64,000 bases of DNA from Phanerodontia chrysosporium (Eukaryota; Basidiomycota; Agaricomycetes; Polyporales; Phanerochaetaceae). Location: positions 496,001 through 560,000 of the forward strand of contig MJGA01000006.1 in the NCBI GenBank assembly GCA_001910725.1, written 5' to 3'. Position 1 is the stretch's first letter; each line of letters opens with the position of its first letter. Shown here in pieces: positions 48,900 through 60,129 of this stretch. The notes beneath the pieces are model-generated. The model saw only the letters and a list, made by a program, of their open reading frames with translations. It did no database searches and had not been told where the DNA came from. Made by a program: the position numbers and the translations under genes.

Positions 48900-50852
48900 A
48901 TGCCGCCCAATGAAGTATTGTCTCCCCGCCCTGTTCGCTCTTGGATGCCTATACCCTCCACATCACCACCGCCATACGAAGAGTTCGATCACTATGAGAA
49001 GGAACCTCGCCCAACTATGACACCTTCTCCCGTACCACTCATTCCTCTCACACCTGATCCTATCCATGCCTGCTCGCCTATTCCCAACCCGCCGTCCGTA
49101 CATCCCTGGGCTTCGAGGGCAAGACCGGCCTCTGGCGAATCCGTTGATCATCTGCGCGACGCTATCAGTGACTTGGAAACTCGGATGGCGATGCTACTCA
49201 GTGAGCGGGACATGCTTGAGCACCGCCTCGAGAACGCCGTCCGCCTCCAGTCGCCCGTGCATAGGCTTCCTAGCGAACTGCTAGCGTCGATATTCATCGC
49301 CTGCGTTCTTACTATGGAGGAAGAAGACTCGCTCATGCTCACCACGCTCATGCTCGTGTGCCGACACTGGAAAGAGGTCGCGCTCAGCACTCCTATCCTG
49401 TGGTCTCGCGTTGTCGCCGGCACTCACCATCCGCTCTCGAACGCCTTCCGCAAGCTTGAATGTTCTAAATCGTGTCCCCTGGATATATGCGTCGATTTCA
49501 GCCCAAGAGTCGATTATGGCGCGGTTTCGACCGAGAACATTGTCCGCACCATGGATCTACTCCGAACGTCTATCTGGAGATGGAAGACGTTCCGACTCAC
49601 AGTACCAAACCGACCCCAGGCGCACGCTGCCCTGATGCGCTGCAAGGACCCCGCCCCACTGCTAGAAATTCTCTCGGTCCACATCTTGCATTCCATGCAG
49701 GATGATGGGATGCAGCACGCAAATCCCCCACGCCCCATCTTCAACGGGCAAACACCAAGTCTCACCTCTTGTTCAATGACGTCGTTCAATTTCGGATGGG
49801 ACATGCATCTCGTGAGCCGGCTCCGGGTACTCAGGCTCGGAGGTTATTGGAACGGCTACGCACCTTCCCTGGAGACGACGCTCGCGATGCTCCGCGCCAG
49901 TCCACATCTGGAGGAGTTCTCCCTCCGGAATATGTCCGACATCGATGTGGGATCGTGTCAGGACTTCGAGGTCGATTCCGCGGAGTACGACGAACTATGC
50001 GAGAGGTACGCGAGGGCGACTGATACGCGCACGATCCACCTCCCACGACTCAAAAAGCTCTCATTCTATTACTCGGGGACTCTTCGTTCTCGCGTGGTTC
50101 TTGGTTTGTTGTCTTGCCCCGCATTGGAAAGCATCGACCTCTGCTTCTTGGATAACGTGTCGCCGATGATCGAGCACCTACGGAGGCAATCCTTGACGAA
50201 GCTCCCTCTACGCCGATTGCGCATCGAGTCGAGCTTCTTCAGCGAGCTGAAGCTCGTGCGATTCCTCCGAAGGATGCCGTCCTTGACGACGCTGGAGTTG
50301 GTCGACGTTGAGGATGCCTCTCCGAGCTTCTTGAAGGTATGTGACGACCCCAGGCTGCCAGAGCGGATTCATGACTTACTGTCGCCACAGAATTTGGCTG
50401 CTCCCCCGACTTCTCAAAGTTGGGTCTGCCCGAAACTAAGTCATCTCAGCCTTGAAGGCTGCACTACACTCGATTGGGAGTCAATACGATCCATAGTAGA
50501 ATCTCGCCTTCCTCCGCAGGCTCGCGCATTCCCCCGACCTCCCACTGATGCTAAAGCCCCCAGTCGAGGATTCTCATCCGCGTCAGCCTCAGCCTCAGCC
50601 TCAGCTGCCGCGCGGCATACACCTGTAGCATCGTCCTCAGCGTCAGCATTCGCCGCCAATGCTCACATCTTGGCCCACGTTCCGTCGACCGCCGTGGCGA
50701 AGACCAATTCATACGGCCACTGTCAACGCCTGACTTCCTTGGACTTGTCCCGCTGTCATCAATTGAGCAAGGAGATGATCCAATGGTTACGGCTCTATGT
50801 CGAAGATGTCAGATGCGACACCGCAAAGAATGTGTGGGATCTGCCCGCATGA
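48900..50852 (+). CDS. F-box / leucine-rich-repeat-like protein
   Basis: F-box proteins select substrates for SCF ubiquitin ligases by binding Skp1. Starting at the ATG at 48900 (MPPNEVLSPRPVRSWMPI), the protein is 632 residues after removing an in-frame 54-bp intron at 50337-50390 (GTATGT...CACAG). An N-terminal Pro-rich region is followed by a short coiled coil (DLETRMAMLLSERDMLEHRL), then the F-box HRLPSELLASIFIACVL with LMLVCRHWKEVALSTPILWS. The rest is LRR-like: LRVLRLGGYW, LEEFSLRNMSDIDVG, LKKLSFYYSGTL, LESIDLCFLDNV, LTTLELVDV, LSHLSLEGC and LTSLDLSRCHQLSKE. A low-complexity SASASASASAAA tract interrupts the repeats near the end. This architecture is very common in Agaricomycetes. Substrate unknown. 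Confidence 0.88.
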   Translation: MPPNEVLSPRPVRSWMPIPSTSPPPYEEFDHYEKEPRPTMTPSPVPLIPLTPDPIHACSPIPNPPSVHPWASRARPASGESVDHLRDAISDLETRMAMLLSERDMLEHRLENAVRLQSPVHRLPSELLASIFIACVLTMEEEDSLMLTTLMLVCRHWKEVALSTPILWSRVVAGTHHPLSNAFRKLECSKSCPLDICVDFSPRVDYGAVSTENIVRTMDLLRTSIWRWKTFRLTVPNRPQAHAALMRCKDPAPLLEILSVHILHSMQDDGMQHANPPRPIFNGQTPSLTSCSMTSFNFGWDMHLVSRLRVLRLGGYWNGYAPSLETTLAMLRASPHLEEFSLRNMSDIDVGSCQDFEVDSAEYDELCERYARATDTRTIHLPRLKKLSFYYSGTLRSRVVLGLLSCPALESIDLCFLDNVSPMIEHLRRQSLTKLPLRRLRIESSFFSELKLVRFLRRMPSLTTLELVDVEDASPSFLKVCDDPRLPERIHDLLSPQNLAAPPTSQSWVCPKLSHLSLEGCTTLDWESIRSIVESRLPPQARAFPRPPTDAKAPSRGFSSASASASASAAARHTPVASSSASAFAANAHILAHVPSTAVAKTNSYGHCQRLTSLDLSRCHQLSKEMIQWLRLYVEDVRCDTAKNVWDLPA

Positions 50853-51513
50853 TACCCTGAGGCCAATACTCATGCCAGCAGCCTGAGCCTCTATATATCC
50901 TGGTGTTGATCTTCGTATGCACAATGGTTGGACACCCTGATCACCTACTAAACAATGTTACATTAGTACTCCTCAACAATAGGTAGCAATTAACCCACTT
51001 GCCTCCGATCCTAGATTCTGTAATCTATTTTGACCCGGTTGCAACACTGTGCTTTCTATATTTGGGCAGTGGTCTGAATAACCGCCACGATGATCAAGAG
51101 GGGGCGTGATTTGAATCGCTGACACTGACCACTTGCCGCCTGGGTAGGGGGGGTAGTGTCCGGGGTCCTTTTACACGCTTTCTGCTGCTTGTCGCTGAAA
51201 ACTTTTGCACAACCCACATAACCTCATGCAATATGTACACGAGCTGGTAGCCAGAGCAAAACAGTCTCTCTTCGTCAAATAGCGGGTGCGAAATGAGGCC
51301 ATGCAAAAACATGGGACTGGACGCACGACTTGCCTCTTATGGCATGAATCACGTGAGGATCTCGACGCGTCATGGCGCCGCTCCACTGAGCGAGTTCGAC
51401 GACGCTTTGCACGATTACGCGCGACCTTCTTCATGAGAGTAGCGTACACCTACAGCATCTAATACCCGACGGTCTCTACTGTCTACACTACCTCACCCTC
51501 TAATCTCTTCTTC
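50853..51513. other. Intergenic region, no gene recognised
   Basis: About 660 bp between two plus-strand genes. The minus-strand open frame 51171-51449 is Arg-rich with no motif and is not called. Confidence 0.5.
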
Positions 51514-52283
51514 ATGAGTACCTCTTTCTGGCAGCCGGATGCCCTCTTCCCTTCTCTGCCTCGGACTCGCGAAAAAGACCCTCCGCCGGACTCACACAAT
51601 CTCGCTACAACTCTGCCAACATCGCAGGAGGATGAGAAGGAAGCAGACTTTTGGCGCTCTGATGCTGGGCATGCTGCGGGGACAGGGTACGAGCTCCGCC
51701 TTCCGTTCATCGCTGAGTTGTCTGTCTTTGACCCTGAAGCCCCACTCCCATCGGAAATACCATGCCGTGTGGGTTCTGTGGACGGTCAGGCATTCGAACA
51801 TGCGAAGAGCTGTATATCTTGACCGGGAAATGCAAACAGATCTCCGCCCAGTGCCAGCATAGCCATCCCTTCATGTATGGGGACAGCTTCAAGTCCACCA
51901 TAACCACGCCGTGCACAGATACGCCCATTGTGTGCCCTATAGAGCCGTGTACTGCGGTCGTCAATGGGAAATGGCGACGGGCGGTATGGAAATACAACAT
52001 GGTCGAGCACATCAGGACGCACCACGCTGGATACTCGGCAGATGGGATCGAGGATGGCGCCCCTCTTCCGCCGTCCCTCGTCGCGGAGATGGAGATCACC
52101 TTGGAGGAAGAGCAACGCATCCTTCCTCCCCGAACTGCCATCCCATACAAGCCGCAGTCAATGAGAGTCTCACGCACGGCCAGCGATACGCTTCCAGCAG
52201 TCATGAAACGCGGCCGCTCGGAACCCTCAGTGGAAGCTCTCACGGCTGCCAAGTTGAATTCAAAGCGTCGCCGTGCCAAGTGA
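51514..52283 (+). CDS. Cys/His-rich orphan protein of a basidiomycete family (one-base frame break)
   Basis: Two open frames, from 51514 and from 51762, join into one 256-residue protein if one C is added at 51760-51761, giving PLPSEIPMPCGFCGRSG. The N-terminal half is acidic and Pro-rich. The C-terminal half carries CGFCGRSG, CKQISAQCQHSHPFMYG, PCTDTPIVCPIEPC and VWKYNMVEHIRTHHAGYS: a set of Cys pairs ending in H-x3-HH that could bind zinc like a degenerate C2H2 or C2HC finger. The end is basic (NSKRRRAK), a possible nuclear signal. I associate the CGFCGRSG/WKYNMVEH pattern with uncharacterised proteins scattered in Agaricomycete genomes. Function unknown; a transposon origin is possible but not shown. 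Confidence 0.6.
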
Positions 52284-52619
52284 TCCAACCCGAGTATGTA
52301 GGGCAATATTAGCATGCTGTACTGTACATGTCCCCCGGTCGAAGGCATCCTATGTATCTTCTGCCCATGTCGCGTCGATGCGACGCGCACCCGGCGCGTC
52401 TTTCTGTTGGAAATTCGTTCGAGGCCGCACCACGATTTTCCGGGGCGCTAAGTGGAGCACCTGGTACCCTACCCCAGTTCCGGGTCCTAGGAGTTATTGA
52501 GGTCAGTGTCGAAAAGTACGGAATCGCCCCCCTCTTGACGATGATGACGAATCACCGAGCCTTGTCTTCAGCTCACGCGTACTCTCGCGTACTCAGTCAA
52601 CTACCTCCATAAGACCTTC
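52284..52619. other. Intergenic region upstream of the G-patch gene
   Basis: About 340 bp, holding the terminator of the orphan gene and promoter of the G-patch gene. No gene seen. Confidence 0.5.
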
Positions 52620-53845
52620 ATGGCGACAGTTACTCATGTCATTCGCTCTCATTACGACCCCAAGGACAGACGGGCTCTCGAGATTGCTACCGGTCAGGTT
52701 CCAAGTGGACAACGCGAGGACAACCAGCAGAACGATGTCGACGCCGACCTTGCGTGGCAGACGGAGTCTGCGTTCGGGGCTAAACGTCGTCTCGCGAACG
52801 CACCCAGATTTGTGAAAGCAATCGTCTCGTATGACGAGATCAACGACATGATGGGTGTTCCTAAACACTACTTTGCGCCGCCGGTCAAGGAGGAGCCTAA
52901 GGCCGAAATTGCGGGGTGGTACAGAGCATTGACGAGGCAAGCCAGCCCAGCTTCTGGTTCCAGTAGCTCCCCTGCACCACCCAGAGCCAGCACTGCGCCT
53001 CCAGAGGCGACCACGTCTGCGAGCACATCTGTACCAGCGTCGCCGTCTGCCTCAGGCGTCGTTCCGCCGACATCCCACAAGCGGCCCGACAAGAACGATT
53101 GGTTCATTACACGAGCCCTCCGGTCTGAACCAGTCTCTACTCCTTCCACTCCCCCCACGCTTGCTGACATCCTTGCACGAGAACCACCACCGCCGGTGGA
53201 TAAGGCCGTGAAGCCTCCTGTATTCCTCGCATTGGGTCCCTCGAATAAAGGCTGGGAGCTGCTCCAACAACAGGGATGGACCGAGGGCGAGGGTCTCGGC
53301 GCTACTGCACCACGGCGAGCCGACCTCAGGCGGACATCCACGAAGGGTGTTGTGAATCGGAAAGGCAAAGCAGTGGGTCGTTCTCCGGTGAAGCAGGAGG
53401 AACGCGAGGTACAGCTCGACCTCGATGGTGAGATCAGCATGATCAAAAACGTCGAGGTCGTCGACCTCACACTTTCCGACACCGACGACAAAGATATAGA
53501 CGACATCGAGGAAGTCGGGCCCCAGGCGAACCACCAGCAGGTCCATCTTCTTCCATAGTTGAAGATGGAGACGCACACACCAAGCCACTTCTAACCCCCA
53601 TTCCTACCATCCTCAAATCGGATCGCCTCGGCATAGGACTGAAAGCGAAGACGGTCGGCCCATACAAAGAGTCGAAAAAGCGTATCACGCACGGGCAAGC
53701 CGCATTGTTACGGCATGCTCGCGAGGCGGAGGAAATGCGCAGGCTAAAAGCTTTGGTGGGGAGAGGGTCTCGTGGCTTCGCCCGACTGGCGAAGGCAGAT
53801 TCGGAACATCGACAACAGCTACTCGCCAGTCTGAATGCACCCTAG
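52620..53845 (+). CDS. G-patch domain protein (one-base frame break)
   Basis: G-patch proteins usually activate DEAH-box helicases in splicing or ribosome assembly. The frame from ATG 52620 gives MATVTHVIRSHYDPKDRRAL, a region of Ser/Pro/Thr low complexity, then the G-patch core NKGWELLQQQGWTEGEGLG, and an acidic segment DLTLSDTDDKDIDDIEE. That frame stops at 53558, but a protein-like frame continues from the same place to TAG at 53843-53845: ILKSDRLGIGLKAKTVGPYK, KRITHGQAALLRHAREAEEM and GRGSRGFARLAKADSEHRQQ. Adding one C in the run 53520-53523 joins them through GPPGEPPAGPSSSIVEDGD and gives a 408-residue protein. The joined region has no usable intron. The exact orthologue is not identified. 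Confidence 0.78.
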
Positions 53846-54369
53846 GTTTTCCTCGACGAATTGTCTAGTATCGCAACTTCCTAGCTCTCGTATTCCTCAT
53901 CGTAGTCCCTCTGTCTGCACCGCAACGTATTCATCCGGACATGATATCCTCCCCATACGCAGACCGTTATACCAATGCAATATACCAATGCAATTGCATA
54001 GATATAGGGAGGCATATGACGCGCAACGTATATCGGAAAGTCGCATGCAGGCTCTGGTCAACAGCGTTCAATTCCGAGCGCATCCCCTCGGTCACGCAGC
54101 GTGTGGACGGCATGTACATGCTTACGAACATAATTCATACACTGGACAACATAGACCTGGAACTAGAGGTGCCCCCAAAGAGACGAGTGGCGAATACATG
54201 AAGCGAAGGCCGGGGGCGGCGCGGAAGCCTTGGCGGCGCGGAGCCCTCTCCGGCCGCAATATCCGTGAGAACGTGCGAGGAAAGCGAGACGAGGGTAATC
54301 GGTCATGAATGCGTAAACCAGACAAGGAGCTGGAGATGCGAAGAGATACAAAGGTCGTCGACGCGTAGC
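53846..54369. other. Intergenic region between convergent G-patch and eS27 genes
   Basis: About 520 bp, both neighbours end towards it. No gene seen. Confidence 0.5.
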
Positions 54370-54822
54370 TTAGTTCTTGCGACGGTACGAGCTTCCTGTA
54401 ACATGAGATATGGTAAATCGGCTGTGCTTGATGGAGATAGGGGTGCGACATACCCTCAGTCAGTCTCGCCTTACCACCGGTCGGCTGGCACAGAACGCTG
54501 GTGCAAGCACCGCAGAGGACGACGGTCTGTGCATGCGAGAAGACGGTGGTGATCGCGAAGCAGCCTATGGCACGGATGGGGCACAGATGAGGGAGGATTC
54601 CACGATGCAGGACGATGATAACGCACCAGGGCACTTAACGTCCATGAAGTACGAGTTTGGCGACTGCACCAAACGCTTGAGCTTGTGCCTGCGGGCCTCA
54701 GCCGCGGGGAGGGGTTCAGGAGATCGACGGCGAGAGTCTACATATACAAGGCAGATTTGGGTCAGTATCGAAATCGAATGTTCCGGCATAGTTTCCCCAT
54801 GCAAACCAGTATAACATACCAT
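54370..54822 (-). CDS. rps27: 40S ribosomal protein eS27 (one-base frame break)
   Basis: eS27 is a zinc-binding small-subunit ribosomal protein. The start codon at 54820-54822 is the whole first coding exon: ATG is followed directly by GTATGT, and the intron ends ATGTAG before [11 protein letters not shown]. The next exon continues [20 protein letters not shown] and MDVKCPG only if one C is added in the run at 54706-54709. After a second intron comes [20 protein letters not shown] with the CxxC zinc ligands, [17 protein letters not shown], and a last short exon SSYRRKN before TAA at 54370-54372. All family landmarks are present. A ribosomal protein this conserved is unlikely to be a pseudogene, so the missing base is best read as an assembly error. 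Confidence 0.92.
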
Positions 54823-55712
54823 TTTGATGAACGGGTGAGGGACTGTTGAAGAACTGAAGTTAGCGAGGACGAAAGTGAACGAGTGAACTTTTTTTTTGCG
54901 ACGGGCTACAGCGCCGTTGTGGTTCTGTTGACGGAGCGAACAGTAAGGTTTGCGGCTTGCTCAGCGGGGTTTCAATTTCCGGCACAATCCGACCCCGCCT
55001 CTCAAGCCTCCAAGCGTACAACGCTAGATCTGAATCTGTGCTTCAAATACTTCGAATACGCGATGCCTTGGACGAAGATTTCATCTCTCAAGTGGGAGCG
55101 GATATAAACAGTGATAGAGAGAGTGCGGGAAGCCTGGCTTGTGTGCGAGGCCATCCTGGATGTGCATAGGTATTGATGTAGGTCCAAATCCGGAAAGAAT
55201 AGCCGCCGAGCAGGCGCCGTTTTGGATGTGGTTCTCATCCTTTCTGCTTGAAGATTGTGGTCTGCTCACATAACGCAACGCCCGACCGTGCAAGCCATCA
55301 AACAGACGGCCGGACTGCAGCAGTTTCACGAACAAAGTCTCATAACACTTGTTAGACCTCTATTAGCACCTCTCTTCCAGGGTTCTGAGCTCGGACTCCA
55401 CGCGACCTTCGCACAGCAGCGGTCATGTCCCTCGCCCTGATCGTGAACGAATTGTTCTGCGAACAATCTCTTGTTTCCATGGAGTCGCCGAAAGGCAACG
55501 TAAGTTTTGCCGAACCACTACGCTTGCCTAATTCGACACATGTCGGCAATCTCTGGCATCCTCCGGGCTAGCGACCAGGCCGATTGCGCGACGCAGGATT
55601 GTATCCAGCACGACCACCACTTGCCTTCCCCTGCCACGTCGTTCGTTAGTAACGGTCCGAGCGCAAAGCAGGCTTTCGCTCCCATCTCGTCTCTAATCAC
55701 GTACCTTTGATA
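54823..55712. other. Divergent promoter region between rps27 and the AGC kinase gene
   Basis: About 890 bp. Both genes start away from this stretch. Polypyrimidine runs (T9 at 54890-54898) lie near the rps27 start. No gene seen. Confidence 0.5.
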
Positions 55713-57729
55713 ATGTCCTGGAAACTCGGCAAGAGCAAGTCGAAACCCAACCTCTCTGCACAAGATTCTTCTCCTCGCTCAACTACTCCCACTCCTGGCA
55801 ATCCCGACGGACGTCCCATGCCTCGCTCAGGAATCCTCGCTATCCGTGTCCTCGGTGCGGAGGGTCTCTCCGTACCCGGTGGCAACATTCCGCCAGCCGT
55901 AGCAGCAGCATTGAAGTCTCAGCAGGCTAAGGTGGCTGCTTCCGTGTCGCCTTCGAGTGTCAATCAGCAGCGACTTGCCAGCAAGCGGAGCAACCGTGAT
56001 AGTGTGCAGCGTATGCAATGCTGGTGGCTGCCATACATTGTCATGGAATTCGAGGTTAACCAGGTCCTCATCACGCCGCTCGGTGGTGACCTGCAGAAGC
56101 CTCTGTACATGTACGAGACTAACTTGTAAGCATACGACCTTCCTCCCGCGCTGTGCACAGTTCTCATCTGCATCCAGCGATGTGTCCCGTAACTCAGAGA
56201 TCTCGATACAATGCTACCTGCGTAAGGAGGAGCCCAAGCGCGGCGGCGACGGTATCGCGGACGACATGGGCAACGATCTATTCATGGGAGGCATTCGGTT
56301 TACACCGGATTTCGACGACATGCCTACACAGGAGCAGTGGTATGACCTGTCCGGTGGCTCTGGACGGATACAAATTGGTATTGCCTTCAGGCCTAGCTCG
56401 GTGCGTATCAATTGTATGCCACGTCGTATCATTTGACTAACTGTTTCAACCAGGGGGCATCGTTGACCATTGATGACTTCGAGTTGATCACTGTCATTGG
56501 AAAGGGCAGCTTCGGCAAGGTGCGTCATATCGGGCAGTTGATCATGACGGAAAGATTGAGCTGTGCCTTCAGGTTATGCAAGTCCGCAAACGCGATACTT
56601 CTCGTATCTACGCCCTGAAAACTATTCGAAAACAACACATCGTCGAGCGTGGCGAGATTACACATACTTTGGCTGAGCGTCTTGTGCTGGCACGCGTCAA
56701 CAATCCCTTCATTGTGCCATTGAAGTTCAGTTTCCAGTCGGAACAGAAACTTTACCTTGTCCTTGCGTGCGTACATCGGCTCGTATTCAGTCCTATGCGA
56801 ACCTTACACGACTACAGCTTTGTCAACGGTGGAGAGCTCTTCCATCACTTGCAGCGCGAACAGCGTTTCGACGAGGAGCGTAGCCGATTCTACAGTGCTG
56901 AGCTCCTGCTGGCCCTGGAGCACCTTCACGAGCTGGACGTCGTCTATCGTGATCTCAAGCCCGAGAACATCTTGCTCGACTATACGGGCCACATCGCCCT
57001 TTGCGATTTCGGTCTGTGCAAGCTGAATATGAAGGACTCGGACACCACAAATACCTTCTGCGGTACTCCGGAATACCTTGCGCCCGAGATTTTGTGTGGC
57101 CAGGGATACAGTAAGTGGCTCTTCATCACGTTCGTGCTATGTCTGCTAAACTCGCACAACAGACAAGACCATTGACTGGTGGACTCTGGGTGTCCTTCTG
57201 TACGAGATGCTGTCTGGTCTTCCTCCATTCTATGATGGTCCGTGCTACACTGCGCCTTCACCGTGTAGTATCTGACCTCCCTGCAGAGAACACGGAGCAG
57301 ATGTACCAGAAGATCCTCCAAAACCCGCTTGTCTTTGGCGATGACATCGGCTCGCAGGCGCGGAGCATCCTCACCGGTCTGCTTACTCGTGACCCCACGC
57401 AGCGACTCGGTGTGAACGGCGCAGAGGAGATCAAGAAGCACCCCTTCTTTGCGAAGAACATCGACTTCAACAAGTTGCTCAAGAAGCAGATTCAGCCGCC
57501 GTTCAAGCCGAGCGTCGCAAGCCCGGTCGATGTCTCGAACTTCGACACGGTCTTCACTGCTGAGGAGCCCCTTGACAGTGTCGTGGAGGGTTCGCAGCTC
57601 TCCCAGACCGTACAAGCCCAGTTTGCTGGTACGTTTCATATCACCGTCTCGCTAGTATCGGTGTAGACGCTGACTTCGTGTTTAGGCTTCTCGTACGACG
57701 GCACGAACATGCCCGTCAGCCCACAATGA
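55713..57729 (+). CDS. ypk1: AGC protein kinase of the Ypk1/Gad8 (SGK-like) group
   Basis: Ypk1/Gad8 kinases act downstream of TORC2 and PDK1 in membrane, sphingolipid and stress control. The ATG at 55713 starts [15 protein letters not shown]. The N-terminal third, with [34 protein letters not shown] and [20 protein letters not shown], is the C2-like region of this group and argues against Akt (no PH domain). The kinase domain has the P-loop GKGSFGKV, catalytic lysine in [35 protein letters not shown] and the T-loop [16 protein letters not shown]. The C-terminal tail ends with the hydrophobic motif [16 protein letters not shown], whose Ser is the expected TORC2 site. Introns of 50-60 bp interrupt the domain; TGA is at 57727-57729. 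No frame break. Confidence 0.9.
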
Positions 57730-58562
57730 TCGACCCACTCTCGCTATCTGCTCCACTTGCTTCCCATGCTCGCTGCCTCGCTATTGACATCTCTGCGCTG
57801 TGTAATCATCCTGCTGGACATCCCTATCTCGTTCGTTCTTCTCCACCCATACGGCATCTCTAATCACTCCCAGTCATCGCTAGCTCCACGTCATAGTATA
57901 CTTCCCGCTCTTTGTACCGACACCCATGGTAGATAATCTGGACATCTCGGTTATTTAGGATCTCGTACCATCCTGTCCGTCTTCATGTGTGAGGGACCCA
58001 CTAGTCCGGTTCGGTCGGGTTTGTGAGGCGCCGAACAATGGCATGCTCCTGGCATCGAACAGACTTGAAATGAACTTCGATATCTTGTCCAAGAATGCAA
58101 TCTCTGTAGAAAGGCTCTCCGACAGATAGGAAAATCATCCAAATACATTCGTGCCGAGCTTGCGTGGTGCGAATGTAAGCGCCCCCGCCCGACTGTTTTT
58201 CGACCTGCATGTGGCTTCAGGTGGGTAATGACGTTGTACAGACGACGTGTACGTAGGTCATCGATATCGCATATATTCAAGCTGAAGATGAAGAGACCAT
58301 GTCTTGAATCAGGCACAAAGAGTACATTCGACGCGGCGAAGCGATCCGGGGTGTCCAGGGTCCCTTCTGAGTGATGGCTATCAGTTGCAGCCGCACCCGT
58401 TGTTCGCGGCCCCGCGAGGACACTGATCATCCTGAGTCATAGGTTTGCTGGAGATTAATCCCCACTGCAACGTTTTTTAGTCTTCGCGGGTGGGTGTCAT
58501 TGCTGGCCGCACCCGCAAATATTGAACGCAGCCAAGACAACGAACTGCTGTACCCAGACAGC
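57730..58562. other. Intergenic region upstream of zinc-binding copy A
   Basis: About 830 bp. The part from about 58325 to 58480 is clearly similar to 59918-60070 ahead of copy B, including GATCATCCTGA and CACTGCAACGTTTTT, so the promoter was duplicated with the gene. Confidence 0.6.
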
Positions 58563-59372
58563 ATGAAGCCAGACGGGACACCATACTTTTGTCGAAGGTG
58601 AGTACAGGTCTTTGGTACAGCAGTCGAATCTGCTGCTTATGGCATCTTATAAACGCCATAGAATCGACCGCGAACGGCATAAGCATTCGTGCTACTGTAT
58701 GTGCAGCAGGGAGGAGGAGCACGACGCGGAGCTGCGCGGGAAGTTCGCCTGTTTCACTTGCCGGCGCACGTTCAGGTTCAAGCAAGTGCCCAACAAGGAG
58801 TATCGAATGGGGCCCGGTGGCGTGCGCTATGTACGGCCGGACAGGAATCATATGAAAGAGGTGTGTACGAGAAATCGTCCGCTGCGATACACCGACCCTG
58901 CGCGCTGGGCGGAACTGGAGCGGCAAAACTACGAGATCTATGCCGCGTTTTTCAACGGACAAGGGACGGTCCCGCCGCAGGAAGAACTCGACGCGCTGAA
59001 GCCCTACGCCCCAGACGCATGGTGGACGCGCGTCGACCCGCTGTGCCCGGGCTGCGGGGCCGCTGGGGTCAGTGTCCCAGACGCGTTCGAGGCGCCGCCG
59101 CAGAAGGACGTCAAGGAATGGAAAGCGGCGCAGGAGTGGCTCGCGCGCCGCCCCGAAGAGCTTGCGAGCTTGCGAAAGCTGGAAGAAGGGGGTCTCCGTC
59201 TGACACACTACCGGGCACGTAAGCGGCAGGAAGAGCTAGAGCCGAGAGGAGAAGGCGCGTCGAGACGTTGCGGAAGGCGGTCGAGCTTGGAGTGCGCACG
59301 AGCGAGGAGGAGCGCAGACTGGCGGTCATCCGTGCGAGGAAAGGAGGGTCCGCGGTGGATACGGATGCTTAG
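58563..59372 (+). CDS. Zinc-binding orphan protein, tandem copy A (one-base frame break)
   Basis: I do not recognise the family. Exons 58563-58597 and 58662-59372 (64-bp GT-AG intron) give 248 residues once one G is added near 59241. The protein reads MKPDGTPYFCRRIDRER, a C-x-C-x-C group in HSCYCMCSREEE, CFTCRRTFRFKQVP, VPPQEELDALKPYAPDAWW, DPLCPGCGAAG and a charged helical C-terminus ELEAERRRRVETLRKAVEL. The two CxxC pairs about 105 residues apart suggest a zinc ribbon; the tail looks like a coiled coil. Without the added base the frame runs on to 59511 as Arg-rich sequence unlike copy B. There is no signal peptide. Conservation of copy B in the correct frame supports a real protein. Confidence 0.68.
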
Positions 59373-60129
59373 GCAGTGGTCGTTTGCCCAGAAGTCTTTG
59401 TTACGGAGTAAGGTACTGCGTACGTACGAGTGTGATCTTCAAAGCATCGCCTCTCGCCCACCCAAATGCCCGAATCGGCTCATTCAGTACGCCCCAGCGT
59501 ACTCTGGCTAGGTCTGTCTCTTAACGGCTTCGATGTCGTGGCTGGCTACTAAGTGGCAGAGCAACGTCAAACCCGTTTTCTCCCTCTCCGTGGTCCCTAA
59601 AGTCAGGCCGTCCTCGCTGAAGAACAACACGAACCCCATGCTCAACAGACGCTGATAAAGCAGACTACCCCGCATGTCAAGACGCACAGGCCCTCAAGTT
59701 TCTCGTTTGGTTGCTTTTCCTCAGACGCCGTACGTCGTTGTGCAGCACACGCACGGCAACCGGCACATCTGGTGCGTCGCACTCGCACGATTCGATCTCC
59801 GCGCGAGCATCGATTTTAACCATGTGCGCACGCCGAGCGTTGGTGACCCGCGGATGACCATGACAGACCACTTTTGGCTGGCGGACGCCACGTTTCCAAC
59901 CATGTGCACAGCGAGGGCTTTCCACATCGCGAAGCGATCAGGGGTGGCAGGGTCCCTTCTGATGACTCTCAGTTGTGGGCACCGTCCTGTCCGCGGCCCC
60001 GCGAGGGACTCAAAGCTGATCATCCTGAATCATTGGCGGAACGGATATTAATTGCCACTGCAACGTTTTTGGTATCGAATCCAAATCTATCTCAGCAAAG
60101 ACGACGAACTTCCATAACTTACCTGCATC
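59373..60129. other. Spacer between the two tandem copies, with duplicated promoter
   Basis: About 760 bp. The part 59918-60070 matches the block ahead of copy A. The open frame at 59674-60051 is not called because it covers this promoter block and has no family match. Confidence 0.55.

Noticed and set aside
53541..53558. An 18-bp intron to rescue the G-patch frame
   Set aside because: It is far below any intron length in this window (47-65 bp typical); a missing C in the run at 53520-53523 explains the frame better.
55713..57729. Calling the AGC kinase Akt/PKB or PKC
   Set aside because: The N-terminus has a C2-like region and no PH, C1 or HR1 motifs; the tail motif FAGFSYDG fits Ypk1/Gad8.
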